Below, piece by piece: positions 49,527-62,065 of a stretch of 64,000 bases of DNA. A program made the position numbers and the translations under genes. The first letter of the stretch is position 1. Each line of letters begins with the position of its first letter. A model generated the notes under the pieces. It did not search any database. It was not told the DNA's origin and saw nothing but the letters and a program-made list of their open reading frames with translations. Source of the DNA: Allolobophora icterica (lineage: Eukaryota > Annelida > Clitellata > Crassiclitellata > Lumbricidae); assembly GCA_963556255.1 (NCBI GenBank), contig OY744607.1, positions 53,807,283 to 53,871,282 on the forward strand, in the 5' to 3' direction.

Positions 49527-49650
49527 TCAACGAAGAACTGATGACTATGGTAATAGCTCGCATGTTAGTCACGTGCTTAAGGCGCTCACCTGCTCATGTT
49601 TAGCACGATTTATGGACGGCATAACAAGTTGGGATATTTGAATGGATGGA

Positions 49651-49900
<250 letters not shown>

Positions 49901-50399
49901 GATGGACGGACGGACGGACGGACGGACGTACGGACAGACAGATAGATAGAGAGATAGATTGACATGCACGCAATCACTCTAAAACACCCTAACACAATCC
50001 TAACCATTTTCAATGTCTGCCGCCTCTTTTCTCCCCCTCATACTCAAGTAATCTGTCTTCCCTTAAGAATTCGCCACCCTCCTCTCCATCAGTGGCGTCC
50101 ACCAATGGGGTGGTTGGTAGAACGTAATCCCACGATTGCCATAAGTGGGGGGGGTTTGATAAACGTTCTGTATATAATCTAGGGGGTGGTTTATTTGATT
50201 ATTTTCAAAAATATATTTAATTTATATAGCGCCTTTTCAGAACAATGCAGACGCCAAAGCCCATACTCTCACTCACTGGGCACTGTTCCTATACTTCGCC
50301 TTCAAGACATCCACTTGGAAACGCTCCCAACAAACAAACGCAGGAGGCGCAATAGAAAACCCCCTACTGACTCCACCTCAGCGATTCAACCGGTATATT

Positions 50400-51240
50400 T
50401 ATGTCGACCCTTTTCGAGATATCTGTACGTTTTAATTGCACTTGAAATAACAATTAATTCACAGGACAAAAAGGAGATAAAAAAGAGACAGAAAAGAGAA
50501 AAAAGAGAGAAAAGAAGAGAAAAGAGAAAAAAAGAAAATAAAAGAGAAAGAAAAAATAAAAAGGAGGGACAAGGGAGAGAAAAGAGAAAAAAGTGAAAAG
50601 AAAAGATAAGAAAGAAAAAGGATGGAGAAAAGGAGAGAAAAGAGATAGAGAATTAAACTCAGCATGGCGGAGACATAAGACTAAAGACATCTGTCTAAAG
50701 ATGACGTCGACGAAAATTCATCAAAATTGCACTTGCAAATGACAATTAGTTCATGTCGCAAAAGAAAACAGAAAAAATGTAACCTCCAAACGCAAGGAAA
50801 CCTCTGTCTTAAAACCATATATCGAGGAAATCTGTGGTTTCGCTTATCTTTCGAGATATCTGTCCGTTTTAATTACACGTGAAACAACAATCAGGAGAGA
50901 TAAAAGAGAGAAAAAGAGAAAAAGGGAGAGAAAAGAAGAGAAAAAGAAAAAAATGAAAAAATGAAAAAGGGGTAAAGGAGAGAAAAGAGAGAAAAGAGAA
51001 AAAAGTTTTAAAAAAAGAAAAAAGGATAGTGAAAAGGAGAGAAAAGAGATAGAGAATTAAACTCAGCATGGCGGAGTCTAAAGATGATATCGACGAAAAT
51101 TCATCAAAATTGCACTTGGAAATGACAATTAGTTCATGTCGCAAAAGAAAACAGAAGCAATGTAAACTTCAAACGCAAGGAAACCTCTGTCTTAAAACCA
51201 TATCGAGGAAATCTGTGGTTTCGCTTATCTGCAGTTAATC
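50400..51240. repeat. Purine-rich tandem repeat block, unit 3
   Basis: About three ~390-bp repeats with GAGAAAAGAGAAAAAAG tracts; homolog of 5825-6330. Confidence 0.75.
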
Positions 51241-51424
51241 AGCAAAAAACGGAAGAAGTCTCCCTTTCGGGTCAACAGGTAGGCCTAAGGCAGAAAACAA
51301 AATAATAATTCATTAGGTAGAACAGGTAAGCAGAAGTCACACGTGTAAAATGATAAAGGTAGGTAACTGCAATAACACCTGTTAGCAGGGCCGGATTAAC
51401 CAGTATTGTAATTTTTTTTATTGT

Positions 51425-51845
51425 AATTGAACATTTATATAGCGCCACTCAAATCAGCGGCGCTCTCGACCCGCATCACTGCCAAAACCGGCAATAAGAA
51501 AGGTTTTCAAGCGTCTACGGAACTGAAGAGGACAGAGGACAAGAAGCTCTTGGCGGAGGGACTGGGGAAGACTGTTCCAGGCTGAAGGACCCACATAAGC
51601 AAAGCCGCTGGATTGGACCGTGGAAGAGTGCATACGCGGAACAACCATAAGGCCACGGGCCGAGGACCGCAAGGAGGCCTTCTCAGGCAGGGCAGAAACC
51701 GGGATGAAGAAATTCATTAGGTAAGACGGAGCAGACCCAGTGAGGCAGTAGCGCACGACGGTGATGGTTTTGAACTGAAATCTCTGCTGGGCAGGAAGCC
51801 AGTGGAGGGAGTCACGAATAAAGGCAGAGATGTGGGCAAACTTAG
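51425..51845 (-). pseudogene. LINE ORF2 C-terminal fragment, unit 3
   Basis: Open minus frame with IPKFAHISAFIRDSLHWLPA, MHSSTVQSSGFAYVGPSAWN and LPQSLRQELL, ending near GCGCTATATAAATGTTCAAT. Homolog of 6525-7130, here split by the LINE inserted at 51930-52672. Confidence 0.85.
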
Positions 51846-51929
51846 GAATATCACATATAAACCTATAAATATCACCTATAAAGCGAATATCACCTATAAA
51901 CAACTTTCTAAACTTGATATCCCACTTCT

Positions 51930-52672
51930 GTCGTCAATATACCCTGCTTTTTCATTTTCATCCAGTGTTCGGGATTTGGGTGTCACCCTTGATAGTACCC
52001 TCTCGTTTTCTGAACACCTCTCCCACCTGACACGTTCCTGTTTCTATCATCTGAGGCGTTTGAGGGCTGTAAGAAGATCAGTTTCTCCTTCAGTGTTCAC
52101 TACTATGGTCCATGCCTTCATTTGCTGCCGCATTGACTATTGCAATTCATTGTTTGCTGGGCTCCCTAGAGCGCGCCTTTCATCTCTGCAGTCTGTTTTG
52201 AATGCGGCTGCCAGGCTCATTGCCCGTTTTCCTCGCTTCTCTCACATAACTACCTTTATGACTGATGTACTTCACTGGCTTCCTGTTGCTTCCCGCATCC
52301 AATACAAGGTTCTTCTCCTGGTCTCTAGGACTCAACTGGGAAAAGCTCCTAAATACCTCTGTGACCTAATGCACAAACCTCTATCTGCTCTGTCTTCCCG
52401 CCCTCTTCGGTCTGCTGACCGCTTTGATCTGCTTGTCCCTCGCGCAAGGACTTCGATGGCTCAGCATCGTGCTTTTGCCATCCTTGGCCCTTCCCTTTGG
52501 AATGACCTGCCCCCCTCTCTCCGTAGCAAGATATTGCTTGGGATCTCGCCTTCTTCTCTCCGCTGCCTATAGACCTTTCTTTTCCCTCGGGGCTGACACG
52601 CTGGGAGCGTCTCTGAATAGTCTATGCTGTGAGAGGCGCTTTATAAATAATCATATAAGATAAGATAAGATA
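51930..52672 (+). mobile_element. 5'-truncated LINE with open C-terminal ORF and (ATAAG)n tail
   Basis: One frame stays open from the left junction to the stop at 52570-52572: VRDLGVTLDSTLSFSEHLSH, FICCRIDYCNSLFAGLPRAR, LQSVLNAAARLIARFPRFSH, DVLHWLPV and FAILGPSLWNDLPPSL. It then has the GCGTCTCTGAATAG...GAGAGGCGCTTTATAAAT terminus and an ATAAGATAAGATAAG tail. The insertion interrupts the older LINE copy and is absent from unit 1 (near 6940), so it is recent. Confidence 0.9.
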
Positions 52673-53059
52673 AGAAGCATTGGGGATAGAATGAAGTTTG
52701 CGCATATTGGAGGAGGAAAGGCCAGTGTACACAGCATCATCAAAGTCAACTAGAGTGCAAATCAAGGCGTGGATCAGTTTAGAGACAGCATGGACCGAAA
52801 GTATGCTGAATATACTTTAGCATGGAGCCCACACTAGCAGGGGGCCCCCGACTGGAGTCGGAATACTGCAGGACAAGCATATAATATAATCAAGATAATT
52901 ATTTATTCCTAAGAAAGCGCTTAGTGTTTTTAGTTTCACTTTAAGCTTTTAAGTTTTCACTTTGCACTAATCAACTCGCAAATTTGAAATGTCAGCCGTG
53001 CAACCAACCGCTGGGTACAAGTACGTGCGTCTCTTTGGCTCAACGTCTTTCAGTCAATA

Positions 53060-53292
53060 CGAGCCAGGGCCACTATGGCCAAAACTCGAGGCTTTTCTTG
53101 CATTGGACCTGCTCTATGGAATCAACTCCCTTCATTGACACGTGCCTCTTTATTAGCTGGTGGCCCAAGTGCCTCGTTCCGCTGTCTTAAAACCACTTTC
53201 TATTCACTGGGTCTTTCGCACTGGGAGCGCCTCTGTTTAGCGAATACTGTGAGAGGCGCTTTATAAATGCTTAAATACAATACAAATGCTTA
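53060..53292 (+). mobile_element. Short LINE 3' end insertion
   Basis: Encodes GFSCIGPALWNQLPSLTRAS and SFRCLKTTFYSLGLSHWERL, then GAGAGGCGCTTTATAAATGC and a TACAATACAAATGC tail. Replaces 7310-7565 of unit 1. Confidence 0.8.
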
Positions 53293-53974
53293 GATACAAT
53301 TGATGATCTCCAACTGTTTAACAGCATACTTGACCAATCAGCCCATCATATGGCAAAATTTCCTTTTAGAAATTCGGTGGCATTCATTCAGTAAACCTCG
53401 GTTTCCCTTTGGTGGTCCATTTATGGCAATTCTCCCCTATTGGAGAGTTTCATTATTGATCATGCTTAGAAGCTCAACACATAATCTAACTCACTCACTC
53501 TACCCACCAACCCATCCACTCACCCACCAATTTACCTACCAATTCACCCACCGACACATTCCACCAATCCACCCACCCACCAAACCCAACCCGCCCAAAC
53601 CAACCCACCAATCCACAGTCATTCGCTACACATCACTGAGTTGCGTATACGCACCTGGCAATACGTATTTGTGTGAAAATTGCTTACTTGATATGTTGTT
53701 AATATGTTGTTTGTGTATAAGATATGAGGTAATGTATTGTTTGTTTTAACAGATTTCTGATTTCTTGTTTTTGCCTCTGAAGTAGTTTCAATAATTCATG
53801 CTTGGTTTCTGAAATTCAATTTGTTGCTTGTTTTCGGCAATGTTATATGTTTTATTTACTGGGGTTGTTCAAGAAACACATATATAACTGATATCTTAAT
53901 TTCTTGTTTTTAATGTTCGTGTTTCTTTCTGCAAAGGTAATAGCGTGTGCGTTTGAATTTCTTTATATTAATCA

Positions 53975-54568
53975 CACTTTATATCGAAATTATCAGCAAA
54001 ACTTTATTAGAAATTTGGAAACACAACGCATCGATTATACAAGCTGCGCCAACTATTTAAAGTCGCGTGTTCAATCCAATGTTACACTGTTCGTTTGGCT
54101 TCAACACCGCATCGACTCATTTGGACGAAGACTTCGAAGACAACAGCTGCACCTTTCTTCTTGATTTCGTCGGCTGTGTTCTCGCTAAGCTCAACTGCTG
54201 CGGGTATACATATTTTATTTTGGACGGGCTTTCAACTGGTATCTGGCAGGTAAAAATACTATGACTGTAGATTTTGCTGTCTGTCAGCAAATTCCAAACG
54301 TAACATTTCCATTATGAAGTATTTGCAAAAGTAAGGGAGTCCGGTCAATAAGCGATACCATTTTCGACACCGTTTCATTTGCAGAGCCGTTCACTTGTTT
54401 TCACTGCACCTATGCTCCGGATAAATAGGCCTACTGTACTTAATGTGGCGTTAAATGCCAATGCATAGGCCTACTATGTTGACAATTTTTAGGGCGACGA
54501 CATTTAGTCGCCTATCCCGTCGGCAGGCCTGCTTTGACATGAAGTAAATGTCCTCGCGTTTAGCACTC
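53975..54568. other. Segment present only in unit 3
   Basis: About 594 bases with no counterpart at 26290 in unit 2. It holds a plus frame ending CTFLLDFVGCVLAKLNCCGY...GIWQ followed by CAG|GTAAAA, which looks like a donor. I do not recognise the peptide. Confidence 0.35.
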
Positions 54569-55150
54569 ATTACGGAGACTATAGAAAGTCGTTTCCCTTC
54601 ACCGGCGCGGTTCTCACAGAAGGCTAGGGGGCATACGGGGTTTGTCCAGTGGAAAGGAAGTTACAAAACAAAATTGGATTGGTGCATCAGCATGGCCCTC
54701 GGGATAGACCTTACCCAGGCTCACACAAATCTCCTCTAGCAACACAGCCAAACTCCGGGTTGGTTGATCAACCAAAATGGTTGATCAGTCCAAATGGACT
54801 TCCGAGATGCTCTCTGTGCCTCGGCTGCTTTCTCTGTTGTTTCATAATTTCCCTATCGGACTCAATTCTCCACCCTATTCTCCGAAATAGGCTCCTAAAG
54901 CACATCCCTAAGGCCGCTAGCCACAGCTTGTGCGATTTGCTGACGACGGTCATCAATCGCATCCTCTCTTACCGCCCTCTTACCATTGACATGATCTCCA
55001 TTCCTGGATGTCTTCCAATCGCCTCTCCCTCAACTCATCCAAAACCCAATTTATTTGGTTTTACACTCATCAGCGACTTCAGAAACTTGATTTTCGCTCC
55101 GCACTCTCAAAGGTTTCCCCTTTTTACTGTCTCGTCTAGCAACGCATCGC
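54565..55150 (+). pseudogene. LINE-like fragment (HGPRDRPYPGS), unit 3
   Basis: Homolog of 26300-26890: QHGPRDRPYPGSHKSPL and LLKHIPKAASHSL. Confidence 0.6.
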
Positions 55151-56384
55151 GCATATAGGCAAAGACAGAAGCATAGGCCTACTTGAAGTTACGCCAGACG
55201 AGTCGAGCAGTTAAGCTTAGAACCTATAGCTACTCAACGAGTTGGAGCTCATCAATCACATGACACAGAGAGAAGCAAATGAAAAAGAGGCGTGTTATAC
55301 TGACCGTTTGTAGCAATTTGTACTATTGTAAACTAGATTGATATTTATGTATGTATTAGGGCCTACTCGGCTTTCAACTTAATTTTGCTCTTGTGTTCGT
55401 GTGATCGTATGAGTTCATGACAAATGCATGATAATATAGATAGCAACCCCAAAGAAAACGTGGAAGGTGCAAATTATGCACACCTGAAGAAGATAAAAAA
55501 TACGGACAGTTTGTTGCAAATGTAGATTCTTTGTAAGTGATGGACGCAGTAATTTGGTGTGCACATCATGCGAAAAATAATGTTTACAAAACAGCCTATC
55601 AGTTGCTTTAGTAGGAGAGGTAAGTATTTTTTGGCCTATCATAAAAAACAGCATAAATTTTTATATTCCTGTTATAGTTGTATGCTCAGTAACAGAAGTA
55701 GTCATAGGTAGTAAACTCGACTGCCACCTTCAGCAGATATTCTAAATATTACTAAGATACAATGACAACAGTAGAAAAAAATACTAAAATACGACAAGTT
55801 TGAAATTGTAGCCAATTCCATGCCTTTTTGCTTTTCCCCGTTTCCATCCTTTTTTCCAGTTACAGCTCCTTTTATTACAATATAAAGTCATAACAACTGC
55901 CACCTTTTTTAGAAAGCAAAACAGTATAATATGACCCAGGGGCATAACTTTGGTCTTAAAAGGGGGCACCAATTTCTTACATACACGAAGCAAGGTGGAG
56001 ACTGCGATCTCTGGGATGGCACAATAATAATATAATTATTGACTGGCATTGTTCAAGGGTCGGGGCACAGTACCCCCAGTACAAAAGTGGGGTACAGGTA
56101 CCCATCGTAACCCCACAAATTACGCCTATGATATGACCACTTATTCTATTGCTACTAGATAACGTTCTACTAATAATCCGTTGGTTTTAACACTGGGGTC
56201 CATATGGATTATGGACCCCAACACCCTAAGTGTTACTAACTTAGCGACATACGGTATACGAGGGTTAAGGGAACGCTGTTTGAGTAATATGGGACCAGTT
56301 ACCAGTAGTGTCTACACCGTCGAGCACTGGGAGGGTGAGGGGGAGAACAATCTCCCACGATTGGCAGAAGTGAGGGTATGAGTC

Positions 56385-56605
56385 TCTTTGTAAAGTTTTG
56401 GATGGCCTTGTTGAATCAATGTTGATAGGTTCCACAAGTAAATTTCCCATATCAACTTCAACCTTCAATTATCTTATCGTTTTTGGCTTGGTTCGCGGAT
56501 TGTGGTATTTCTCCAGCATAGCTCCCCACATGTGATAATCCAGGGGGTTCAAATCCGGGGAGTTTTAGGGACATTGGGAACGTTACTGGTCAGAACACGG
56601 TTTTA
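56385..56605 (-). pseudogene. Mariner/Tc1-type transposase C-terminal fragment
   Basis: Minus strand reads NSPDLNPLDYHMWGAMLEKY, the block around the third catalytic Asp of mariner-type transposases, then decayed sequence. It lies only in unit 3, in a segment missing at 28080 of unit 2. Confidence 0.75.
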
Positions 56606-56734
56606 ATGAACATTTATAATATAGCATAAGAACTTCTTATTTGAGTGTTTAGCTTGTAATAACTTTTGTTATAGACCATGCATGATGCTGATGTGTATAA
56701 TAAATTGATTTACAGCTCTGAGTGACTTCTGAGC

Positions 56735-56740
<6 letters not shown>

Positions 56741-56823
<83 letters not shown>
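56741..56823. repeat. (TA)n microsatellite
   Basis: About 83 bases of TA repeats at the right end of the unit 3-specific insertion. Unit 2 has (ATTGA)n at 28083-28109 instead. Confidence 0.95.
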
Positions 56824-56826
<3 letters not shown>

Positions 56827-57183
56827 TTAGACAGAGTGGGGAATTTGTTCTTCCATTCCAGAGGGGGCGGGGGTTAGACGCCAGTGGATGGGACTCATTA
56901 ACAATAAACCAAGAAGAACATCTATGGCCAACAAACGTCGAACTATAGATTTTGAAACTCCTTTGTGTTGAGATTGATGTACTTAACTTGATTTTAGTTG
57001 ATGAATATTTTACAGCTGCTAAAGTCGCAACTGTTTCGGAGCTGTTAAAAATTAAGAGAACAGAATCGAATTTTTATTATAATTTTACGCTAACTGTATG
57101 CTGTCAATGTACTGCAAGAAATATTTGAAACAGCATTAGAATGTCCCAAATGCAAAACGTTAAAGTTGAGTTTCATTAAAACT

Positions 57184-57285
57184 GTGTTCTGACCAGTAAC
57201 GTTCCCCGCCACTTCTGCCAATCATGGGAGATTGTTCTCCCCCTCACCCTTCCAGTGCTCGACAGTGTCGACACTAATTTGAGCA
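57184..57285 (-). repeat. Inverted partial copy of 56310-56620
   Basis: On the minus strand it repeats the GAGCACTGG...GGCAGAAGTG and AACGTTACTGGTCAGAACAC parts of 56310-56620, but lacks the mariner fragment between them. Confidence 0.7.
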
Positions 57286-58057
57286 GCACGGCACACCACA
57301 TTGACCCTTATTTACTACAAGTTGATTGTCATATCTTTATGGCCTCCCATCATTCCATGCTTACTACGACAAGGGGCCCCCGTGTGTAATGAGCATGGGG
57401 CCCCAGAGTGGTTAATCCGGCCCTGCCTATAAGGCAACACGGGTTAGTAAACTGAAATCATACCAGTACAAAACTATTACCCAGGCACTATATTACGCTA
57501 CACACCAGTAAGAACACGTCAAAGGTAACAGTACTCCTTGTATTTATATGGAGTGTAACAAGTTACATTTCGACATAGCCCAGTTACAGGCGTAACAAGA
57601 CACGTAGCAGAAAACGCTACGGTAATATTACACAGGTAAAATAATCAACATCCTTGTAATACTAACGTTAAATAGTTATCTGGCTGCGTTGGATTAGGGA
57701 AGAACATAGTCACAGAGGTACCATCTACACAAATGCATCGTCCATCACTAACATCTAACGATGCAGGATGTTCTGGTGTAGGATGTAAATGAATTATTAG
57801 TTATTAAATTTCGTTGTCACAATTAATTACTTTCAATTATTATTGATTTTTGGTTATTTATAATTATAAATCATTAATTATAATAGTCCTAATAGAAAAT
57901 GAAGTCTCTAACACTTCACATCCATGGTTACAAGACACGAAGACCGCCTAAACGGAGGAAAAGAGTCCAGGATAAGATCAATTGAGCAAATACGTTCAAC
58001 GTCGAACCAGAATTCGAAGCCGGGTCACCCAAAGCGTTACCTTCTCGGTCACCTCTG

Positions 58058-58480
58058 TATGTATGTGTCTATGTAGGTATTTTCATGCATTTACGTATGT
58101 ATGTATTGTATCAATTTGTATGTGTGCTGTATGTATGAATGTTGTATTTTATTTATGTATGAATGTATTTATGCATGTATGCTTGTATTTAGTTATGTGT
58201 ATGCATGCATTCATCTATTTATGTATGTATGTGTGTATGTATTTGTGTATGCATGACTGTATGTATGCACAGGCCCGCCGAGAGGGGGCAGGGTGGGCAA
58301 ATGCCCAGGGGCCCGGCGATTTTCCAGCGATTTTTAGGGGGCCGATTTTTAGGGGCCCGGGCCGGGCCCGTGATCAACTTTTCTCATAAAGCCTAATCAT
58401 AGTTTAGGGACCCGTGACTGCCCTGCCAAAGGGCCCGGAATTTCTGTCGGTGGCCCTGTGTATGCATGTTTGTATGCATG
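58058..58480. repeat. (TATG)n-type microsatellite, unit 3
   Basis: Homolog of 9405-9615, interrupted by the small hAT-type element at 58270-58458. Confidence 0.8.
58270..58458. mobile_element. Very short (189 bp) GC-rich hAT-type MITE, TSD TGTATGCA
   Basis: Ends CAGGCCCGCCGA and TCGGTGGCCCTG; perfect 8-mers TGTATGCA at 58262-58269 and 58459-58466. Very GC-rich against the AT-rich surroundings. The target is itself a TATG repeat, which slightly weakens the duplication evidence. Confidence 0.85.
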
Positions 58481-58630
58481 TATGTATATAACATCTATTT
58501 TCTAGCACCTCTTTCTAAAGAATCTCTTTAAAACTTTTTTCAGTTTCCTAACCTGCGTCATCATTCAGTTTCATCACTGTATACCAATGGAGCTCGTGTA
58601 ACTGGAGGCGGTAATTTTACTTTGTATCAA

Positions 58631-58636
58631 TTTATT
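58631..58636 (-). terminator. Poly(A) signal AATAAA, cyclase copy 3
   Basis: Same offset from the stop as in copies 1 and 2. Confidence 0.5.
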
Positions 58637-58761
58637 TAGCGCACAGGTTATAAATTACGTATACTCTGTTTAGGGAGTGAACGGTAAACTCAGAATTCCG
58701 GCTCAGCGGTTCGAATAATGTTCTTGCTTTTGGTGTTGTCCACGTGATCGACGCATCGCAA

Positions 58762-58801
58762 TTAGGCAAATAGCACGCCTCTACAAGGAAGAAAAGCAAA
58801 G
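58762..58801 (-). CDS. ARC-like: Cyclase copy 3, probable last coding exon
   Basis: Same acceptors and stop as copies 1 and 2, ending PCRGVLFA or GVLFA. Confidence 0.5.
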
Positions 58802-59503
58802 CTCAGTTCAACAAGAAGTTAAGTAAAATGGTAGTGTAAGGTATGGTAAACAGTAAATAAAGGTAAGGTAAGGTGAAAAAAAATAAAGGTAAGATATGGT
58901 GAGAGGGAATGGTGAATGTAGTCTAAACTAACAAAAAGGTGAATAAGGTAAAATTACACAAAGATAAGTTATGGCAAAGACGTAAGGTAGACAAGGTAAA
59001 GAATGAAGGTATTGTAAGTAAAATAAAGGTAAGGTAAGGTTAATATTGTATTTAAAGGCAAGGTAAAAGTAAATAGGGGTAATGTAAACAGTAAATAAAG
59101 GTAAGGTAAGCAGTAAATAAAGGTCTACCTAGATAACAAGACTGCAATCATTCCGATTACATGGTTTACGAAATCTTGCCATGCTTAAAAGTGTGTTACT
59201 CTAATTATAATTAAACATTTATAAACATTTATAAAAGCGGAAGTTAACGATTCAGAGACGAAACGCAGTATACAGCGAACTGCAATATGCGACTTAAGCC
59301 TTTACTTTCCGAGCGGATAAGACCATTCCGTACGATTGTCATCTCGTATAGTCAGGACGGGTATTCTCTTAAAGAGGTGAAATATAAACAAGCACCTTGG
59401 CGTTAGAATTGCTTACACTGGGTCGTCTGTACATTTGAAGACGATTTTCTTCCGTTCAACGGCAGCTTTCAGAAGCAACAGAGATCCAGTCCTACACGTC
59501 TCC
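58762..59503 (-). CDS. ARC-like: ADP-ribosyl cyclase copy 3, last two exons (partial)
   Basis: Exon 7 (59503-59417) and exon 8 (ending at 58762) of a third paralog. Exon 7 differs from copy 2 by five amino acids and no silent change by hand count. Upstream exons should lie at higher coordinates, but up to 64000 I find none. Exon 6, about 0.9 to 2 kb away in copies 1 and 2, is absent from its expected place, so the copy may be broken or its intron expanded. Confidence 0.8.
58835..59125. repeat. Degenerate GGTAA pentamer array, unit 3
   Basis: Homolog of 9960-10255. Confidence 0.75.
59417..59503 (-). CDS. ARC-like: Cyclase copy 3, exon 7
   Basis: Acceptor TTGCATAG, donor GT|GTAAGC. Encodes ETCRTGSLLLLKAAVERKK then FKCTDDPV. 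Confidence 0.88.
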
Positions 59504-59869
59504 CTATGCAACATACAAGCTAAACATACAGCGTAAATTGTAATAGTAATTAGACAATCATATAGCACCGCTATATGAGCAAAACAAATTATGATGTCAA
59601 TGTCATTACAAGCAAAAATATTACATCTGTTAGTCGAACAATGCACGGTAAACTGGAAAAGTCGCCCACTGTGGGCCCACGCACACTCGTGGAACCCAAC
59701 CAACGGATTCCCGTTGACAGTCGACAGACGGCATGGGTGTTCAGAGTCTCAGAACCTAGTCACGTCGATAGGGTAGGGCGGATAACGTCAGTTAAACGTT
59801 TCTACGTAAACGTCACCGTGACGTCATTCAAACATAGTGGCCATGCATGTAGGCTACGACGTCACTTCA

Positions 59870-60530
59870 TTCATTCATTCACTCATATTGGACATTTGTA
59901 TAGGACTTCTTCAAAGAGAACTACTCAGAGGTGCTCCCGACTACAGCACGGCTGTAAAAAGCAGTCTGAAGATGAGAAAAGAACAGGCCTTGCATAGGTG
60001 AGCGAATGGATTCACAGCTCACAAAGGTAGACCGGAGCGAGGGCCAACAAGCAGTGCCAGATCATGGTGGCCAGTGTATATGTGACTCACAAGCTCAAGT
60101 GGCAGCCAATAGAGGACGTCGCGTATGAAGCTAGTGAGCTGACGTGGCCGAATTTTGGTATGCGGCCTATGAGGCGGGCAGCAGAGCGCAAGACTCGATC
60201 CGACAACTCCAAGCGGCTAGCAGGGAGACAAAGCCAACATAAAGTGAGCAACAATAGTCGAGTTTCGTGGTAACAAAAGAGTGGATAAGTGTTGATTTAG
60301 CAGAGGGAATAAATGAGCGACAGTTCGAATCTGGCGCAGTTGATTGAAGCACGCACGACTGAGGAGGTGGATGTGAGGAACAGCATGACACCAAGGTCAT
60401 TGATGACAGTGGAAAAGGTGAAAATTTAATGGGGGAAGGCAGCAGCAAGGGCGGCCAAGTCCAACCTAGCCAATTGCTGTCGAATGCCCAGCCAGATGAG
60501 TTGCGTTTTACAGCGTTAGATGACATCCAG
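59870..60530 (-). pseudogene. LINE polymerase C-terminal remnant
   Basis: Minus strand gives TLIHSFVTTKLDYCCSLYVG after SFIPSAK, a LINE post-RT motif, with frameshifts. The 3' end merges with the (GAAT)n-tailed terminus at 59870. Confidence 0.6.
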
Positions 60531-60634
60531 GCCTCCCATAACCGTGCTGCATATTACCCTAATTTTATCGCTAACCAGTATCTATGAACCCATCTCATTC
60601 AAAGGAACTCAATAAACTCCAGTGAAGTTCTTAT

Positions 60635-60785
60635 TACCCTCCCCTCCCCTATCCGATTACCTGCAGGGGAATGTGGTACCCTACTATCCTCTATCCGATT
60701 AAGGGGTGCAGTACCCTACTCTCCCCTATCGGATTACCTGATGAGTTGCATATTACCCTACTCTCCCCGTCCGATTACCTGATAG
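60635..60785 (-). repeat. Donor-site-like tandem units, no exon attached
   Basis: Four units like those following exon 6 in copies 1 and 2 (TACCCTACTCTCCCC, TCCGATTACCTGAT on the plus strand), but exon 6 does not follow. Confidence 0.6.
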
Positions 60786-60904
60786 ATATTTTAGATATTT
60801 TCGTTTAGTGCAAAATAAGACTGACACACCGCAATCAGTAACAGTGGGGTCGGATTAAATTAGAATATGTTTGACAGTTGACAGTTCTGTCTGCACAAGC
60901 ATGC

Positions 60905-62065
60905 TAACATATTAACGTCTGTAAAGAATTCGAGCGATATAGTTACGATCGTTTGGGGCAGGGAGTTTGAAATTGTGTGGTCTTGGGCGGAGGTCATAAT
61001 GGCGCAGGGCGATCGGAGGAAAAAGAGGGTGAAGGACATGCATCTCTGATCTAACTACTGCTTGGAGTAGTATAGTCTCTGCAGCTGCAACCATCGTCTC
61101 AAATGATTCCACGGTGTGCGGGAGCAGAGACATTCGCTAAATCTTCCCCAGCAGGCGTTCCAGCTTGGATCGGTCCTCAGCAGATGCAAATTCCCACCAG
61201 GACGGAGCCGCATAAAGTAGACGTGAGACGGTGGTCTCCTCTGCCACGACTTGCAGGGACTCGGGCGGAAGCCATGGGCTCTCAGGACCCTTAAGGCGTG
61301 AAGAGAACCGGTGCCCGAGCTAAGGATCCGTTCGATATGTGATGTTGCGCGAAGGTCATTGCTGATGGAGACACCCAGGACAACCATTGATGTTACACGC
61401 TCAAGAGAAGGGAGGGGAGGGGGCAGACATATGCCGCCAGATCTGCGGGTGATCAGCATCTGCCTTGATTTGCTGGCATTGAGCTTGAGGTTGTTCCGGG
61501 AGGCCCAGGCATCGATCGCCTCTCGCTCTTCGATAATCGTCGTCCTCATCGAAGCGACGACTATGAGGTATGTGTCGTCGGCGAACTTGACGATTCTGTT
61601 CTGGCTGTAAATTGGGTGCAAGTCAGAGGCATTGACGATGAACATGGGATAACCGATTGCGGACCCCTGGACGATGCTGGCATTGATGGTTGCCACCGTC
61701 GACAGCTGTCAGGCGAAGCGTGTCATGCGCCTCCGGTCCTGACGGAAGTCTATCATCCAGTCGTAGACATTATCTGGTATGTCAAGATGAGACAGAGTGT
61801 CGGACGGTGTCGAAGGCCTTAGAAAAGTCGAGCGAGATTAGGGTGACATATGTGTTTCCTTTAAGAAGAGAGGAGGTTTGTTGGAGAATCGAGATTAGTG
61901 CGGCATTTGTGGAACTCGTCGGGTCGAAAGGAGTACCGGTCGGCAAGATGGAGAGACATAGGTTGAGGCCGGAAGGAGGAGTACATGTAAGCGTGAACCA
62001 CGACTCGATCGACCAGCCTGGACAGAACAGGAACTATGGAGATAGGGCGGAAGTCTGATGGAAGT
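60905..62065 (-). pseudogene. LINE reverse transcriptase, nearly full RT core
   Basis: Minus strand, across frameshifts: SDF...SIVPVLSRLVER, GNTYVTLISLDFSKAFDTVR, QGSAIGYPMFIVNASDLHPI, VKFADDTYLIVVASMRTT, AWASRNNLKLNASKSRQ, VLGVSISNDLRATSHIERIL, LHALRVLRAHG and LRPRPHNFKLPA. Motifs A, B and C are visible. The start of this LINE is the source of the fragments at 11105 and 32930. At least two frameshifts. Confidence 0.88.
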
